Of a DNA stretch of 64,000 nucleotides, positions 8,281 to 17,362 are shown in pieces (position 1 is the stretch's first letter; every line of letters starts with the position of its first letter). The notes under the pieces are model-generated. The model had not been told where the DNA came from. It did no database searches and was given only the letters and a program-made list of their open reading frames with translations. This DNA comes from Clostridium drakei (lineage in GTDB: Bacteria > Bacillota > Clostridia > Clostridiales > Clostridiaceae). Made by a program: the position numbers and the translations under genes. The stretch lies in assembly GCF_000633595.2 (NCBI RefSeq), contig NZ_JIBU02000031.1:44900-108899 (forward strand), in the 5' to 3' direction.

Positions 8281-10332
8281 TTAAGATTCACTATCATAAT
8301 AAATGTTACAATTTGATAATGCTTCTTTTAATACTTCTTTATCAGAATCACTTATTTCATTGTTATTTACCCAAAGAGTTTTTAAATTATTTAGCCCTTT
8401 AAGTGGATTTATATTGCTTATTTTACAATTAGACAAGTTAAGAGATTTTAAATTGTTCAATATTTGTATGGCACTTATATTTTCAATTTCATTATTATTT
8501 AAATTAAGAGTCTCCAATTTGGTTAATCCTTTTAGCTTACTTATATCACTAAATTCATTATAACTTAAGTTTAGCATTTCCAAATTTGTTAAACTACTTA
8601 ATACGCTTATATCGGTAATTTGATTATCTCCTAAATCAAGGGTTTGCAAACTTGTTAAATTTTCTATTCCACTGATATCTTTTATGTTCTTATGTGAAGC
8701 ATTTAAAGATATAATATTTTTAACATCTGTTATATAAATATCTCCTGCTTCCTTATTTATCTTATCTCTTACTGCTTTTTCTAAATTCTCATCTTTAAAT
8801 ATAACTATATCCTTTGAATCAGTAGAATCTGACATATTAAAATCTTTATCTATAAGATTATCATAATATCCCTTTACAGGACTATAATCTGATATTTGAT
8901 TCTTAGACAAATAAAGAGTCTTTAAATTAGTTAACCATTTCAATTTAGTTATATTAGTAATTCTATTATTCTTTAAGGAAAGTTCACTCAAATTATTTAG
9001 ATACTGTAATGGAGTTATATCATTAATTTTATTATCTTCTAAATCAAGCTGCTTTAGATCAGTTAAATTTTGTAAAGATCTTATATCACTTATTTCATTG
9101 TCATTAAGCAAAAGAGTTTCAAGCTTAGTTAAATTTTTCAATTCACTTATATCATTTATCTTGCTTTGCGATAAATCAAGAAACTGTAAATTAGTTAAAT
9201 TTTTTATCCCACTAATATCCTGTATTCCCTCAGCATAAGGCTTTAAAGACACAATTTTTTCAACATCGCTTTTATAAATACCCCCTGATGGCTTATTTAT
9301 TTCACTTCTTACTGCTTTCTCTAAATTTCCATCCTTAAAGATTACTACATTATCATCAGTAGAATCTATTAAATCAAAATCCTTATTGAGGATTTTACTG
9401 TAATATGCTCTTGTAGGATTATAATCTAAAATTTTATTTTGCCCCAAGTAAAGAAGATTTAAATTAGTCAATCCTCTTAATGCATTTATACTGCTAATTC
9501 TATTGTTTTTTAAAGAAAGCTGCTGTAAATTAGTAAGGCCTTGTAATGGTTCTATATCTATTATTTCATTACCATTTAGTAAGAGCATATATAGATAAGT
9601 AAAATATTTTAATTCACTTATATCACTTATTTCATTGTTATTTAAATTAAGATAATACAAATTATTTAATCCTCTTAATTCATTAATATCACTTATTTCA
9701 TTTTGTGATAAATCTAAATCTCGTAAATAAGATAAATACCTTAATACACTTACATGGCTTAGTTGATTCTGTGATAAATTAAGAATCTGTAAATCAGTTA
9801 AATTTTCTATTCCAGTAATATCATCTATATTACTGCTAGAAGCATCTAAGTTTGTAATATTTTCAACATCACTTTTATAAATATCTCCTATAGGTTTATT
9901 TATACTATTTCTTATTAATTTTTCCAAATTGTTATTTTTAAAAGTAATTACATAGCTACTTTTAATATTGAAATGAAGTCTATACTCATTTTTTAAAGGT
10001 TTTCCTGATTTTGAATGTGCATTAGCTCCAATATTTAATATATAACTTTTTCCTGGTATATAACCACCTTGTGGAGCTGTTACTAAAAGTGTTTTAGTAT
10101 CCTGACCTTGTTTAATTTCTACACCTACCTTATTCCCATTATTATCAGTTACAGTAATACTATTTTTAGTCAAATCATCAAATCCAACTTCTCCAGTAAA
10201 TTTTAAAGTCCAAGTTTTATTAGATTCTACTGTTTGATCATCAATAAATTTTGCAGCTTTAACAGTATTGGTTAAAAATAGGCTTGTACACATAATACCT
10301 AATATAATGAATAATCTAAATTTTTTAATCAT
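8281..10332 (-). CDS. secreted internalin-like leucine-rich repeat protein with three LRR blocks
   Basis: 683 aa. A signal peptide (about residues 1-26) is followed by an Ig-like SbsA-type domain (about 30-125) and three consecutive LRR blocks (about 130-325, 330-505 and 508-683). Each block opens with the same cap, FK..NLEK..R..INK...G.IY, then repeats of the 22-residue LxxLxxLxLxxNxIsDI unit. No sortase signal or wall-binding domain is visible after the last block, so it is probably secreted or loosely held. It is a single-gene unit, and the block structure suggests internal duplication. A role in adhesion is likely but unproven. Confidence 0.85.
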   Translation of the reverse strand: MIKKFRLFIILGIMCTSLFLTNTVKAAKFIDDQTVESNKTWTLKFTGEVGFDDLTKNSITVTDNNGNKVGVEIKQGQDTKTLLVTAPQGGYIPGKSYILNIGANAHSKSGKPLKNEYRLHFNIKSSYVITFKNNNLEKLIRNSINKPIGDIYKSDVENITNLDASSSNIDDITGIENLTDLQILNLSQNQLSHVSVLRYLSYLRDLDLSQNEISDINELRGLNNLYYLNLNNNEISDISELKYFTYLYMLLLNGNEIIDIEPLQGLTNLQQLSLKNNRISSINALRGLTNLNLLYLGQNKILDYNPTRAYYSKILNKDFDLIDSTDDNVVIFKDGNLEKAVRSEINKPSGGIYKSDVEKIVSLKPYAEGIQDISGIKNLTNLQFLDLSQSKINDISELKNLTKLETLLLNDNEISDIRSLQNLTDLKQLDLEDNKINDITPLQYLNNLSELSLKNNRITNITKLKWLTNLKTLYLSKNQISDYSPVKGYYDNLIDKDFNMSDSTDSKDIVIFKDENLEKAVRDKINKEAGDIYITDVKNIISLNASHKNIKDISGIENLTSLQTLDLGDNQITDISVLSSLTNLEMLNLSYNEFSDISKLKGLTKLETLNLNNNEIENISAIQILNNLKSLNLSNCKISNINPLKGLNNLKTLWVNNNEISDSDKEVLKEALSNCNIYYDSES

Positions 10333-10877
10333 AGCTCTTCCCCCTACTCTATGTATTTATCTAATGTTCCAATTTATATTGTTTCTATAAATTTAAATTC
10401 AAAACATAATTAAATAACTTTTATTTTATTTAGAAAAAACTTAAACTATTTTGTATTAACTTAATTTTAAGCTATATAGATCAAAACTCTTAATACACAT
10501 TATATACTTGTATTATAAACCTTGTTTTTATTACTTTCCATAAATTTCATCCTATTTTTAATTTTATATTTAAAATGTTTTATTTTTATATAATTGTTTC
10601 TATTCATTTCCTTTTTTTATAACAATAATTTAATATGTGTTTTTATAGTTTTTTGTGAGTTTTAAAGGATTATTTAAACTTATTGCTCAGCTTAATACAA
10701 TTAAAACCATCTCATTAAAATCCATTTTTTACATTTTTATCCACATAATCCACAACTTTATCCACAACCTTATATTTTACCTTGAAAAAACTATTATTTC
10801 TATTTTATCTTTTGGATTTTTTTTGAAACATGCTATTTAAATATGCTGTATATTTTTAAAATATTTCATAAATTTAA
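10333..10877. other. long AT-rich intergenic region
   Basis: About 545 bp upstream of the LRR gene and downstream of the chemotaxis receptor, extremely AT-rich. A 61-codon plus-strand frame at 10655-10840 has no ribosome binding site and looks accidental. The only distinct signal is a cluster of DnaA-box-like 9-mers at 10737-10766. The LRR gene promoter must lie in its left part. Confidence 0.6.
10737..10766 (+). promoter_or_regulatory. cluster of three DnaA-box-like 9-mers
   Basis: TTATCCACA (10737-10745), TAATCCACA (10746-10754) and TTATCCACA (10758-10766) lie in the same orientation within 30 bp. The first and third match the bacterial DnaA box exactly; the second differs by one base. No dnaA, dnaN or other origin gene is nearby, so this is not an obvious oriC. 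Confidence 0.55.
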
Positions 10878-10913
10878 CATAGAGAAAAGTAAAATAATCA
10901 GCTTTTCCCTATG
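10878..10913 (-). terminator. terminator of the chemotaxis receptor gene
   Basis: On the minus strand CATAGGGAAAAG pairs with CTTTTCTCTATG (12 bp, one G-U pair), followed by TTAAATTT. It lies 34 bp beyond the receptor stop codon. Confidence 0.65.
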
Positions 10914-10946
10914 CTTCTCAAATTTTTATTCTTTATACAAAATTTT

Positions 10947-13052
10947 TTAGTACTTTCCAAACTCTGCATCACTTAAAGATATTCTAGGCTTACTTTTAGA
11001 TGCAGCTGCCTCATTATAATTTAAAGAATTATTTTTAAATTGTCTCCTATTTTCATGATCTGATGTGTATATATTGTTATTAGCTAATGAACTACCTCCT
11101 TTTAATTTAAACTTTCCTATCATGTTCTTTAGCACCAATGCTTGACTTGAAAGCTCTTCACTAGCTGCTGCACTTTCTTCTGCAGTTGCTGAATTAGTTT
11201 GTACAACACTTGAAACTTGCTCTATACCTTTATTTATTTGAGATATTGCTGTTGCTTGCTCATTCGAAGCTGCTGCTATTTCTCCAACTAAAGTTGATGC
11301 CTTAGATACTCTTACCACAATTTCATCAAGGGATTTAGCAGTGTTATTGGCAATCTTTGTTCCAACTTCTACTTTTTTGATAGACCCTTCAATTAAATCT
11401 GTAGTTTGCTTAGCTGCACTAGCACTTCTTGCTGCAAGATTCCTCACTTCTTCTGCTACTACTGCAAAGCCTTTACCATGCTGTCCTGCTCTTGCTGCTT
11501 CAACTGCCGCATTTAAAGCTAGTATATTAGTTTGAAATGCAATATCATCAATAACCTTAATTATTTTAGAAATATTAGAAGATGCTTCATTAATTTCTTC
11601 CATGGATTTAAGCATATCCTTCATATGAGAATTCCCTAGTACAGCTCCATCTTTAACACTATTTGCAAGTTCGCTAGCCTGAGTGGCATTAGTTGCATTT
11701 TCCTTAGTTTGAGTTGCTACTTCTGTAATAGAAACACTTAGTTCTTCTATTGCGCTTGCCTGCTCTGTAGCACCCTGCGAAAGAGCTTGGCTACCATCTG
11801 AAACCTGATTTGAACCTCCAGAAACCTGATCTGCAGCCCGATTTATTTCTGTGAATACTTCATTAAAAGATTCAATTATAAGATTTAATGCATCTTTAAT
11901 TCTGCTAAAATCTCCTTTATATTCATTATTGATTGATAATTGAAGATTTGAATTAGACATTTCTTCTAAGACCTCTGAAATTTCAGTTATATAAGAATAT
12001 AATGAATCTATAGTATCATTTAATGCATGTTTAATTTTAGCATGTTCTCCTTTATAATCTCCTTTAACATGTATATTTAAATTACCATTTGCCATTTCCT
12101 TTAATACTTCTGCTGACTCCTTTATAGGCCTTGTTACTTCATCTAATGTTTTATTTATTCCTTCAACTATCTTTTTATAATCTCCACTATGTTTAGCTGC
12201 ATCTGCTCTTACATCCAGCTTTCCTTCAACTGCTGCATCTACCAACTCATTAGTATCAGTCACTAATGAGTTTATAGCTATAACCATTTTTTCGAATGCT
12301 TGTGCTAAATTCCCAACTTCATCTTTACTATGTATATCTATGCTAATATTTAAATTACCTTCAGAAATGCTATCTGCTGATTTAAGTAATTTTTTAATAG
12401 GTTTACTTATTATATTTGATATATAATATCCAAGTAATATTGATGCAACTACTGCAATTACTGCTATAATAATAAGCATCAACATGGTTTTATTGGCTGA
12501 ATTTTGAGCTTTACTGCTTAATTCTGCTCCAGTAGTCAAATTAAGTTTTATATTTTCATCAATACTAGTTGAAGCTATATTTGCAATTTGACCTCCTGGC
12601 TTTTTTAAAAGTTCATACGCTTCTGCTTTTTTATTTTGAATGGCTAGTTCTACAATCCGATCTCTAACAGATTTGTAATCATTTATAGACTTTTCTAATT
12701 TATTGTAGTTTTCAAGCTCTGTTTGATTTTGCACAGTTTTTTTTAACTCGGCTAAATTTTTCAATATTGTTACATCATTATTGGATATTATATCTTGATA
12801 GGTTTTATAATTATTGGGATCAGTTTCTATTATTAAATCCCTTACAGCCGCTCTAGACTGTTGAAATGATTCAACTATAAATACCAACTTTCCTTGAGAA
12901 TTGCCATAATTGGTCATTATATACTGAGAGGTTTTTTGAGTTGATTGAAGGCTAAAAATACCGATTATTCCTATAAAACCTGCTAACATTGCAACTATAA
13001 TAAATCCTAATATTAGCTTTGAACTAATCTTCATGTTATAATACCATTTCAT
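10947..13052 (-). CDS. methyl-accepting chemotaxis protein with tandem HAMP-like units
   Basis: 701 aa. Transmembrane helices at about 12-34 and 190-212 enclose a four-helix-bundle ligand domain (4HB_MCP type). A canonical HAMP follows, then two further HAMP-like units marked by [15 protein letters not shown] and [15 protein letters not shown], and the MCP signalling domain with the conserved tip ([19 protein letters not shown], near residue 510). It should relay an external signal to CheA/CheW. It is monocistronic with its own terminator; the ligand is unknown. Confidence 0.9.
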   Translation of the reverse strand: MKWYYNMKISSKLILGFIIVAMLAGFIGIIGIFSLQSTQKTSQYIMTNYGNSQGKLVFIVESFQQSRAAVRDLIIETDPNNYKTYQDIISNNDVTILKNLAELKKTVQNQTELENYNKLEKSINDYKSVRDRIVELAIQNKKAEAYELLKKPGGQIANIASTSIDENIKLNLTTGAELSSKAQNSANKTMLMLIIIAVIAVVASILLGYYISNIISKPIKKLLKSADSISEGNLNISIDIHSKDEVGNLAQAFEKMVIAINSLVTDTNELVDAAVEGKLDVRADAAKHSGDYKKIVEGINKTLDEVTRPIKESAEVLKEMANGNLNIHVKGDYKGEHAKIKHALNDTIDSLYSYITEISEVLEEMSNSNLQLSINNEYKGDFSRIKDALNLIIESFNEVFTEINRAADQVSGGSNQVSDGSQALSQGATEQASAIEELSVSITEVATQTKENATNATQASELANSVKDGAVLGNSHMKDMLKSMEEINEASSNISKIIKVIDDIAFQTNILALNAAVEAARAGQHGKGFAVVAEEVRNLAARSASAAKQTTDLIEGSIKKVEVGTKIANNTAKSLDEIVVRVSKASTLVGEIAAASNEQATAISQINKGIEQVSSVVQTNSATAEESAAASEELSSQALVLKNMIGKFKLKGGSSLANNNIYTSDHENRRQFKNNSLNYNEAAASKSKPRISLSDAEFGKY

Positions 13053-13385
13053 AATTTGTCCCCCTTTGAATATTGATTTTTTACAATTAACCCACTTTTC
13101 TGAAAATTTTCTTTAAAGCTTTTTCTTTCACTTGAAATTGTTACAAATAGCATACTATAATTTTTTTCATATTTCAACGAATTTTGATTAAATTTTATAA
13201 TTATTGTTCTATTTTTATCCAAATAAGTCTATATACTGTAATAAAATATAAATTTATTATATTTCTTCCGACACAATATTAAAGATTTAGTATATATTTT
13301 TTAATTGTATTATAATTTCATATAATTATCATAATATATTTATAATTTCTATTCTGTTATAAATTTTTTACATCACAAAAAACTT
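13053..13385. other. intergenic region upstream of the chemotaxis receptor
   Basis: 333 bp, very AT-rich, between the start of the receptor gene and the terminator of the spore protein gene. It should hold the receptor promoter. I saw no open reading frame with a ribosome binding site and no clear operator. Confidence 0.5.
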
Positions 13386-13420
13386 AAAAAGTCTGCATCT
13401 AAAAAAGATACAGGCTTTTT
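13386..13420 (-). terminator. terminator of the SASP gene
   Basis: On the minus strand AAAAAGCCTGTATCT pairs with AGATGCAGACTTTTT (15-bp arms, two imperfect pairs) around a 5-nt loop, followed by T-rich sequence. It lies 28 bp past the stop of the small spore protein gene. Confidence 0.8.
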
Positions 13421-13447
13421 TACTATTTCAATTTATTTTCATAAGCT

Positions 13448-13621
13448 TCAACTATTTTTTACCATATTCCCTCCTGTAGGTCCAACCATACCACCAATTT
13501 CTTTAGTTTTCAAATCTGCTACATAATTTTTATTTAAATCAATACCTAATTCATTTGCAGTTTCCATTTTTAATTTATCAAGCTTACTTTGTGTCTCTGG
13601 AACTAAAGGCTTATTTGACAT
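13448..13621 (-). CDS. small acid-soluble spore protein, alpha/beta type
   Basis: 57 aa starting at an ATG preceded by a strong GGAGGAGG. The sequence shows the two signatures of alpha/beta SASPs: KLDKLKMETANELGID (residues 13-28) and, near the C-terminus, GGMVGPTGGNMVK (residues 43-55). These proteins coat spore DNA and protect it from UV and heat, and are made under sigma-G in the forespore. The central linker and the Pro in the second motif are slightly divergent. It is monocistronic with its own terminator. Confidence 0.85.
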   Translation of the reverse strand: MSNKPLVPETQSKLDKLKMETANELGIDLNKNYVADLKTKEIGGMVGPTGGNMVKNS

Positions 13622-13734
13622 AAATACCTCCTCCTTCGTACTTTAACTTCATTGACATTTTATTTTATGTAGTTTTATAAAAAATTAATCTAAAACATTT
13701 GATTAAAATTTTAATTTTTTATAAAGAAAACATA

Positions 13735-13770
13735 TTGACTTTGACATTATGGTAAAGTTTAAAATATAAT
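13735..13770 (+). promoter_or_regulatory. MerR-type promoter with operator in the spacer
   Basis: TTGACT/TTGACA (13735-13746) and TATAAT (13765-13770) enclose a near-perfect dyad, ACTTT-NN-CAT-N-ATG-NN-AAAGT (13738-13758). An operator located between the -35 and -10 boxes is the hallmark of MerR-family control. It drives the adjacent MerR-type gene at 13810, implying autoregulation. Confidence 0.7.
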
Positions 13771-13809
13771 TAATCACTTCGAAGGAGATTAAAATTTAGG
13801 AGGTTTTAA

Positions 13810-14625
13810 ATGTATACTATAGGACAATTTTCGAAAATTGGAAAGGTTTCAACAAAAATGCTAAGGCATTACGATAAAATTGGATTGATAAAACCTAGCT
13901 TTGTAAATCCTGAAAATCAATATAGATATTATGAAAGATGCCAGGTTAAAGATATTCTAAAGATAAATAAACTCAAAATATACAAATTTTCCCTAGATGA
14001 AATAAAACAAATTATTGAAGATAAAAGTAATGAAACTTTAAAAAAATTACTTCAAAAACAAATATATTATATTACAAATGAAATAAATCAAAATAATAAT
14101 ATTTTATTTGAATTAAAAAGTTGTGTAAAAGATTTGAAGAAAGGTGATGATATAATGACTTCTAAAAGAAGTTTTAAAATTTTAATTGATAACTTAGATG
14201 ATAAATTAATTCTAAGTTTAAGAGATAGAATTTCAATGGATAATATAGCAAGCTTAATTGGAAAGGTTTTTGAAAATATATACCGAAATAATCTAAAAGT
14301 TTGTGGAAATATAATGACTATTTATTATGATGAAGATTTTGACGAAAGTAATGCAGATATAGAAGTTTGCATACCTGTAGACAAAGAATTTGAAACAACT
14401 TCCATTAAAACAAGGATTTTAAAAGGAGGTCTACATGTGCATACTACCTTTATAGGTGCATACAGTGAAATTGGAGAAGCTTATGCAGAACTCACTGACT
14501 GGATTGAAAAAAATAATTATGAAATAATTGGTGCTCCTTATGATAAATATATTAAGGGCCCAGATTCCAAATGTAGTCCTGATGAATTTGTAACTGAAGT
14601 ATATTTTCCAATTAAACAAAAATAA
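13810..14625 (+). CDS. MerR-family regulator with GyrI-like effector-binding domain (BmrR-like)
   Basis: 271 aa with a ribosome binding site (TAGGAGG) before the ATG. Residues 1-70 form the MerR winged helix (TIGQFSKIGKVSTKMLRHYD), residues about 75-112 a coiled-coil dimerisation helix, and residues about 120-271 a GyrI-like/AraC-effector domain (GGLHVHTTFIGAYSEIGEAY and the closing TEVYFPI). Such proteins bind hydrophobic or cationic drugs and switch on efflux. No efflux gene follows; it may control only itself or a distant target. Confidence 0.85.
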   Translation: MYTIGQFSKIGKVSTKMLRHYDKIGLIKPSFVNPENQYRYYERCQVKDILKINKLKIYKFSLDEIKQIIEDKSNETLKKLLQKQIYYITNEINQNNNILFELKSCVKDLKKGDDIMTSKRSFKILIDNLDDKLILSLRDRISMDNIASLIGKVFENIYRNNLKVCGNIMTIYYDEDFDESNADIEVCIPVDKEFETTSIKTRILKGGLHVHTTFIGAYSEIGEAYAELTDWIEKNNYEIIGAPYDKYIKGPDSKCSPDEFVTEVYFPIKQK

Positions 14626-14634
14626 ATATAATTA

Positions 14635-14696
14635 GGTTGCTGCATTAACTAATTCATATAGAATATATTAAAATATCCATTTTTAACGCAGTAACC
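14635..14696. terminator. long-loop hairpin between convergent genes
   Basis: GGTTGCTGCATTAA (14635-14648) pairs with TTAACGCAGTAACC (14683-14696), two imperfect positions, loop 34 nt. It lies just past the MerR gene and before the end of the convergent lipoprotein gene, so it is likely a shared terminator, although the loop is long. Confidence 0.45.
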
Positions 14697-14723
14697 CTTC
14701 TATTTCACATACATGCTTATAAA

Positions 14724-15188
14724 TCATGGACTTGTAGGTTCTTTAGGAGGTGTAGGCTCTTTAGGTCCTGTTATTGTAGATTTACTATAGCTGCTTTTAT
14801 TATCTGTACCTGAAGTCTTGCTTTCTACTTTATCTGACTTATCTGTATTTTGCTTATTTGTATTTGATGTACTTATTTTTGATCCCTCTATTTTTTGTGT
14901 ACTCGTCTGGGAAGTATTGGTATTTATATTTTGTACATCAGTTTTTGAATTATTGCTTTTTGATGTTCCCGTGCTCTGAGCTCCTGTATTTACTTTTGAA
15001 GTATCTGATTTCTGACTTTCTGATTTTGTTGTATTTGACTTTCCTTCATCTGACTTTTGTGTTTCAGTTTTTGATGTACTAGCCTTTTGCTGAGAAGCAT
15101 TTTTATTACTAGAGCATGCAGAAAAGCAAAATAATAAAGATGCCATAGTTACCAAGCCAGTTAAATTTTGAATTATTTTTTTCTTCAT
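14724..15188 (-). CDS. low-complexity Ser/Thr/Lys-rich lipoprotein
   Basis: 154 aa. A type II signal peptide with lipobox FSAC (Cys at about residue 26) is followed by a long hydrophilic, probably disordered region of S, T, K, N and Q and a short Pro-rich end (PKEPTPPKEPTSP). This looks like a surface-anchored spacer lacking a folded domain. Possible roles are wall interaction or a decayed, once larger lipoprotein; I recognise no family. Confidence 0.7.
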   Translation of the reverse strand: MKKKIIQNLTGLVTMASLLFCFSACSSNKNASQQKASTSKTETQKSDEGKSNTTKSESQKSDTSKVNTGAQSTGTSKSNNSKTDVQNINTNTSQTSTQKIEGSKISTSNTNKQNTDKSDKVESKTSGTDNKSSYSKSTITGPKEPTPPKEPTSP

Positions 15189-15310
15189 ATGTACTCCCTC
15201 TTTTCTAAGTTACATTAATAAATATTCTACATAATTACATATAATCCTTCATTAGTTATCCAAATAACTAATAAATTTACTTTACTCAACATTCATTATC
15301 CTCTGAAAAG

Positions 15311-15339
15311 TTGAGTTGCATTACATTTCATGCTATAAT
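15311..15339 (+). promoter_or_regulatory. sigma-A-like promoter
   Basis: TTGAGT and TATAAT (15334-15339) with exact 17-bp spacing, 56 bp upstream of the gene at 15395. Confidence 0.55.
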
Positions 15340-15394
15340 AAATTACACATACAGAAAATAATGTAAATATTTTTTAAAAATTGGAGGTTTATAT

Positions 15395-15820
15395 ATGAAT
15401 AATTGTGCAGACATTTTATCTACAAGTAATTCAACTAATAAGATAAAAATATCAAATGCTGCTAAAAATTTAAATGGTGAATCTTTTGGTAGCATTTTTA
15501 ATAAAATTGCCAATTCAATAAAACCAAATTCAACAATTACATCAAATTCTTCTACTCAAAAACTAGATGAAAATTTTAGTGAAAAATTAGAAGAAGAAAT
15601 GAATCAAAGAGCTGATGGCGATGTGGAAAGACTAGCTAATTTTTTTGGAATTGGAAAACATTTGATGAAGGCTATATTGCAAGGATTACATATTGATCCT
15701 AGAGATTTACTTGAACCATCCAAGAAAAAAGATATAATTAAAACTTTAATAAAAAAATTTGGATTAGACCAAAATAGAGCAGAAGCTCTTGCTAGTCTAA
15801 TAACTGACTTTCAAAAATAA
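15395..15820 (+). CDS. hypothetical protein with helical C-terminal domain
   Basis: 141 aa, start supported by GGAGG ten bases upstream. The first 60 residues are Asn/Ser/Thr-rich and probably disordered. Residues about 65-141 are predicted helical and charged (ERLANFFGIGKHLMKAIL, then IIKTLIKKFGL and RAEALASLITDF). I do not recognise a family. It is monocistronic, with a promoter upstream and a terminator at 15843-15880. Confidence 0.65.
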   Translation: MNNCADILSTSNSTNKIKISNAAKNLNGESFGSIFNKIANSIKPNSTITSNSSTQKLDENFSEKLEEEMNQRADGDVERLANFFGIGKHLMKAILQGLHIDPRDLLEPSKKKDIIKTLIKKFGLDQNRAEALASLITDFQK

Positions 15821-15842
15821 TTTTCACACCGGTACAGATTGT

Positions 15843-15880
15843 AACCAGCTTATTAAAAAATATAAGCTGGTTTTAATTTA
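15843..15880 (+). terminator. strong intrinsic terminator
   Basis: AACCAGCTTAT (15843-15853) and ATAAGCTGGTT (15862-15872) form a perfect 11-bp stem followed by TTAATTTA. It ends the 15395 transcript and probably also that of the small convergent gene at 15878-16009. Confidence 0.85.
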
Positions 15881-16009
15881 CTTCTTAATTTCTTTATATT
15901 TTGATGTATTTTTATCTTCTGAATTTATGTATTCAAAATCTCCATTTGAATTTTTTCTTATCCCTAACTTTTCATACTGATTATTCTTTATCTTACGCTT
16001 ATTTACCAC
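15878..16009 (-). CDS. small basic protein, 43 aa
   Basis: A GTG-initiated frame of 43 codons with a strong AGAGGTGG five bases upstream. The peptide is rich in Lys, Asn and Glu (starts VNKRKIKNNQYEKLGIRK) with no hydrophobic segment. The good ribosome binding site and the terminator directly downstream support a real gene. I recognise no family; a small spore protein is possible but unproven. Confidence 0.4.
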   Translation of the reverse strand: MVNKRKIKNNQYEKLGIRKNSNGDFEYINSEDKNTSKYKEIKK

Positions 16010-16084
16010 ACTTACCACCTCTATTACTTATTATGTTCAACATACAAAAAAATATTTGTTTTATACTTTTTATTAGAATTATTA

Positions 16085-16122
16085 TAAAAAATAAAAGCTA
16101 GCAGCTTTAACTTTCTGCCAGC
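16085..16122 (-). terminator. terminator of the Met-rich repeat gene
   Basis: On the minus strand GCTGGCAG pairs with CTGCTAGC (8 bp, one G-U) followed by TTTTATTTTTT. It lies 27 bp past the stop of the 16149-16763 gene. Confidence 0.65.
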
Positions 16123-16148
16123 CTTCTCCAAATATTACCTATAATGAA

Positions 16149-16763
16149 TTAATACATCCATGGATAATATGGATAAGGATAATAATATGGATAGTAATAT
16201 GGATAACTGTAGAAGTTATAATATGGATAATACCCACCAAATCCTCCGTGATGGAAACCTCCATGATACATTCCTCCATGCATTCCACCACCGTGCATTC
16301 CTCCATGTACAGGCCTATAGAGATCGTCGAACATACTAAAAGTTGGTTGTTCGCCTTCTGCTCCCTTCTTCATTCCAGCTTGCGGAAGAGTTTGCTTCAT
16401 CATATTATTTTCCTGCATTGGAGCTTGCATAGCAGGGTTTGCCCCCATCATTGGGTTCGCTCCCATCATCGGATTCGCTCCCATCATTGGGTTTACTCCC
16501 ATCATCGGATTTGCTCCCATCATCGGATTTGCTCCCATCATCGGATTTGCTCCCATCATTGGATTTGCTCCCATCATTGGATTTGCTCCCATCATTGGGT
16601 TTACTCCCATCATTGGGTTTACTCCCATCATCGGATTAGAATGCATTGGCATATGACCTTGCATCATTGGACAATTACACATCTTTGAACCTGAGCATGA
16701 ACATTCCCTTTCGAAGTCTTCACTCTCATTAACTTCTCTAGTGTCGGAATTATTCTCTTCCAT
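16149..16763 (-). CDS. Met/His/Tyr-rich repeat protein, possible spore coat or metal-binding protein
   Basis: 204 aa in three parts. The acidic N-terminus holds a Cys cluster (ECSCSGSKMCNC, residues 20-31). Residues 43-108 are eleven tandem hexapeptides NPMMGA/NPMMGV. The C-terminus is Gly/His- then Tyr/Pro-rich (GGMHGGMYHGGFHHGG and many YPYY units). Methionine arrays with Cys and His clusters can bind copper; Tyr-rich tails are common in spore coat proteins that become cross-linked. No recognised family. Monocistronic with its own terminator. Confidence 0.7.
   Translation of the reverse strand: MEENNSDTREVNESEDFERECSCSGSKMCNCPMMQGHMPMHSNPMMGVNPMMGVNPMMGANPMMGANPMMGANPMMGANPMMGANPMMGVNPMMGANPMMGANPMMGANPAMQAPMQENNMMKQTLPQAGMKKGAEGEQPTFSMFDDLYRPVHGGMHGGGMHGGMYHGGFHHGGFGGYYPYYNFYSYPYYYPYYYPYPYYPWMY
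16440..16637 (-). repeat. eleven tandem 18-bp repeats
   Basis: An 18-bp unit coding for NPMMG(A/V) is repeated eleven times in frame inside the 16149-16763 gene. Units differ mainly at third positions and at the A/V codon. Such an array could change copy number by slippage without shifting the frame. Confidence 0.9.
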
Positions 16764-16885
16764 ATTTTACCTCCAGTAAAGTTTCTTCATTATCTATTAT
16801 ATTAATAAATATTTGAATTGTGACTATTTAGTTACATTTTTTAAAATAAATTCATATTAATAACAAAATAATGCTATATAGCTAT

Positions 16886-17302
16886 CTATTTTTCTAGTAC
16901 AATTAGTAAAACAAGCACTACTGTAATAAATACTGCACATGGAAAATAAAACCATACTTCTGTAGATGAAAAAAAACAGTTAATAAATGTTGTCTTTTTC
17001 GTATTATGTTTTAATAATATTTTCATTGAAAAATTAATATTATTTTCATCCATTTCACGAACATCATCAAATAAATTTCTATATTGACGTTCTAATTTTA
17101 AATAATATGTGTCTAATATCCAGAAAAAAACAACTGGTATATATGCTATAAATGGATATACCAGTTTATTATCCTTTATTGATAATGCAAAAACTCCAGT
17201 TACTAATGTCACTGACCAACTCTTTAATTTAAATGAATTAGATGCCATACGTGTTATGTCTGCTTCAATCATTTCTAAATGCTTGATTTTCTTTTCAGAC
17301 AT
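16886..17302 (-). CDS. small multi-pass membrane protein partnered with a TIR protein
   Basis: 138 aa. The N-terminus has the motif HLEMIEADITRMASNSFKLK followed by two closely spaced transmembrane helices (about 29-46 and 49-67), a charged cytoplasmic segment (YLKLERQYRNLFDDVR), and a third helix (about 115-136). Similar SLATT-like small membrane proteins accompany TIR-domain genes in bacterial conflict systems; I recall related proteins being named RipA-family octameric membrane proteins, which I could not check. It starts 60 bp after the TIR gene with GGAGG, so the two are one operon. Likely a pore-forming effector or membrane partner. Confidence 0.7.
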   Translation of the reverse strand: MSEKKIKHLEMIEADITRMASNSFKLKSWSVTLVTGVFALSIKDNKLVYPFIAYIPVVFFWILDTYYLKLERQYRNLFDDVREMDENNINFSMKILLKHNTKKTTFINCFFSSTEVWFYFPCAVFITVVLVLLIVLEK

Positions 17303-17362
17303 TTTTATATGCCTCCATAATTACTTTTATACTATATTCAGTACGCCTAATCTATAAACTTA

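Noticed and set aside
10737..10766. Chromosomal origin of replication
   Set aside because: DnaA boxes are present but dnaA, dnaN, recF and gyrase genes are not, and three boxes are too few for an origin.
10655..10840. 61-codon plus-strand frame in the long intergenic gap
   Set aside because: No ribosome binding site, low-complexity hydrophobic composition and AT-driven codons; it spans the DnaA-box cluster and looks accidental.
16440..16637. CRISPR-like regular repeat array
   Set aside because: The 18-bp units are directly adjacent with no spacers and encode an in-frame peptide repeat.
16248..16688. 146-codon plus-strand frame rich in His and Ser
   Set aside because: It is the antisense shadow of the tandem hexapeptide repeat gene; the repeat keeps several frames open.
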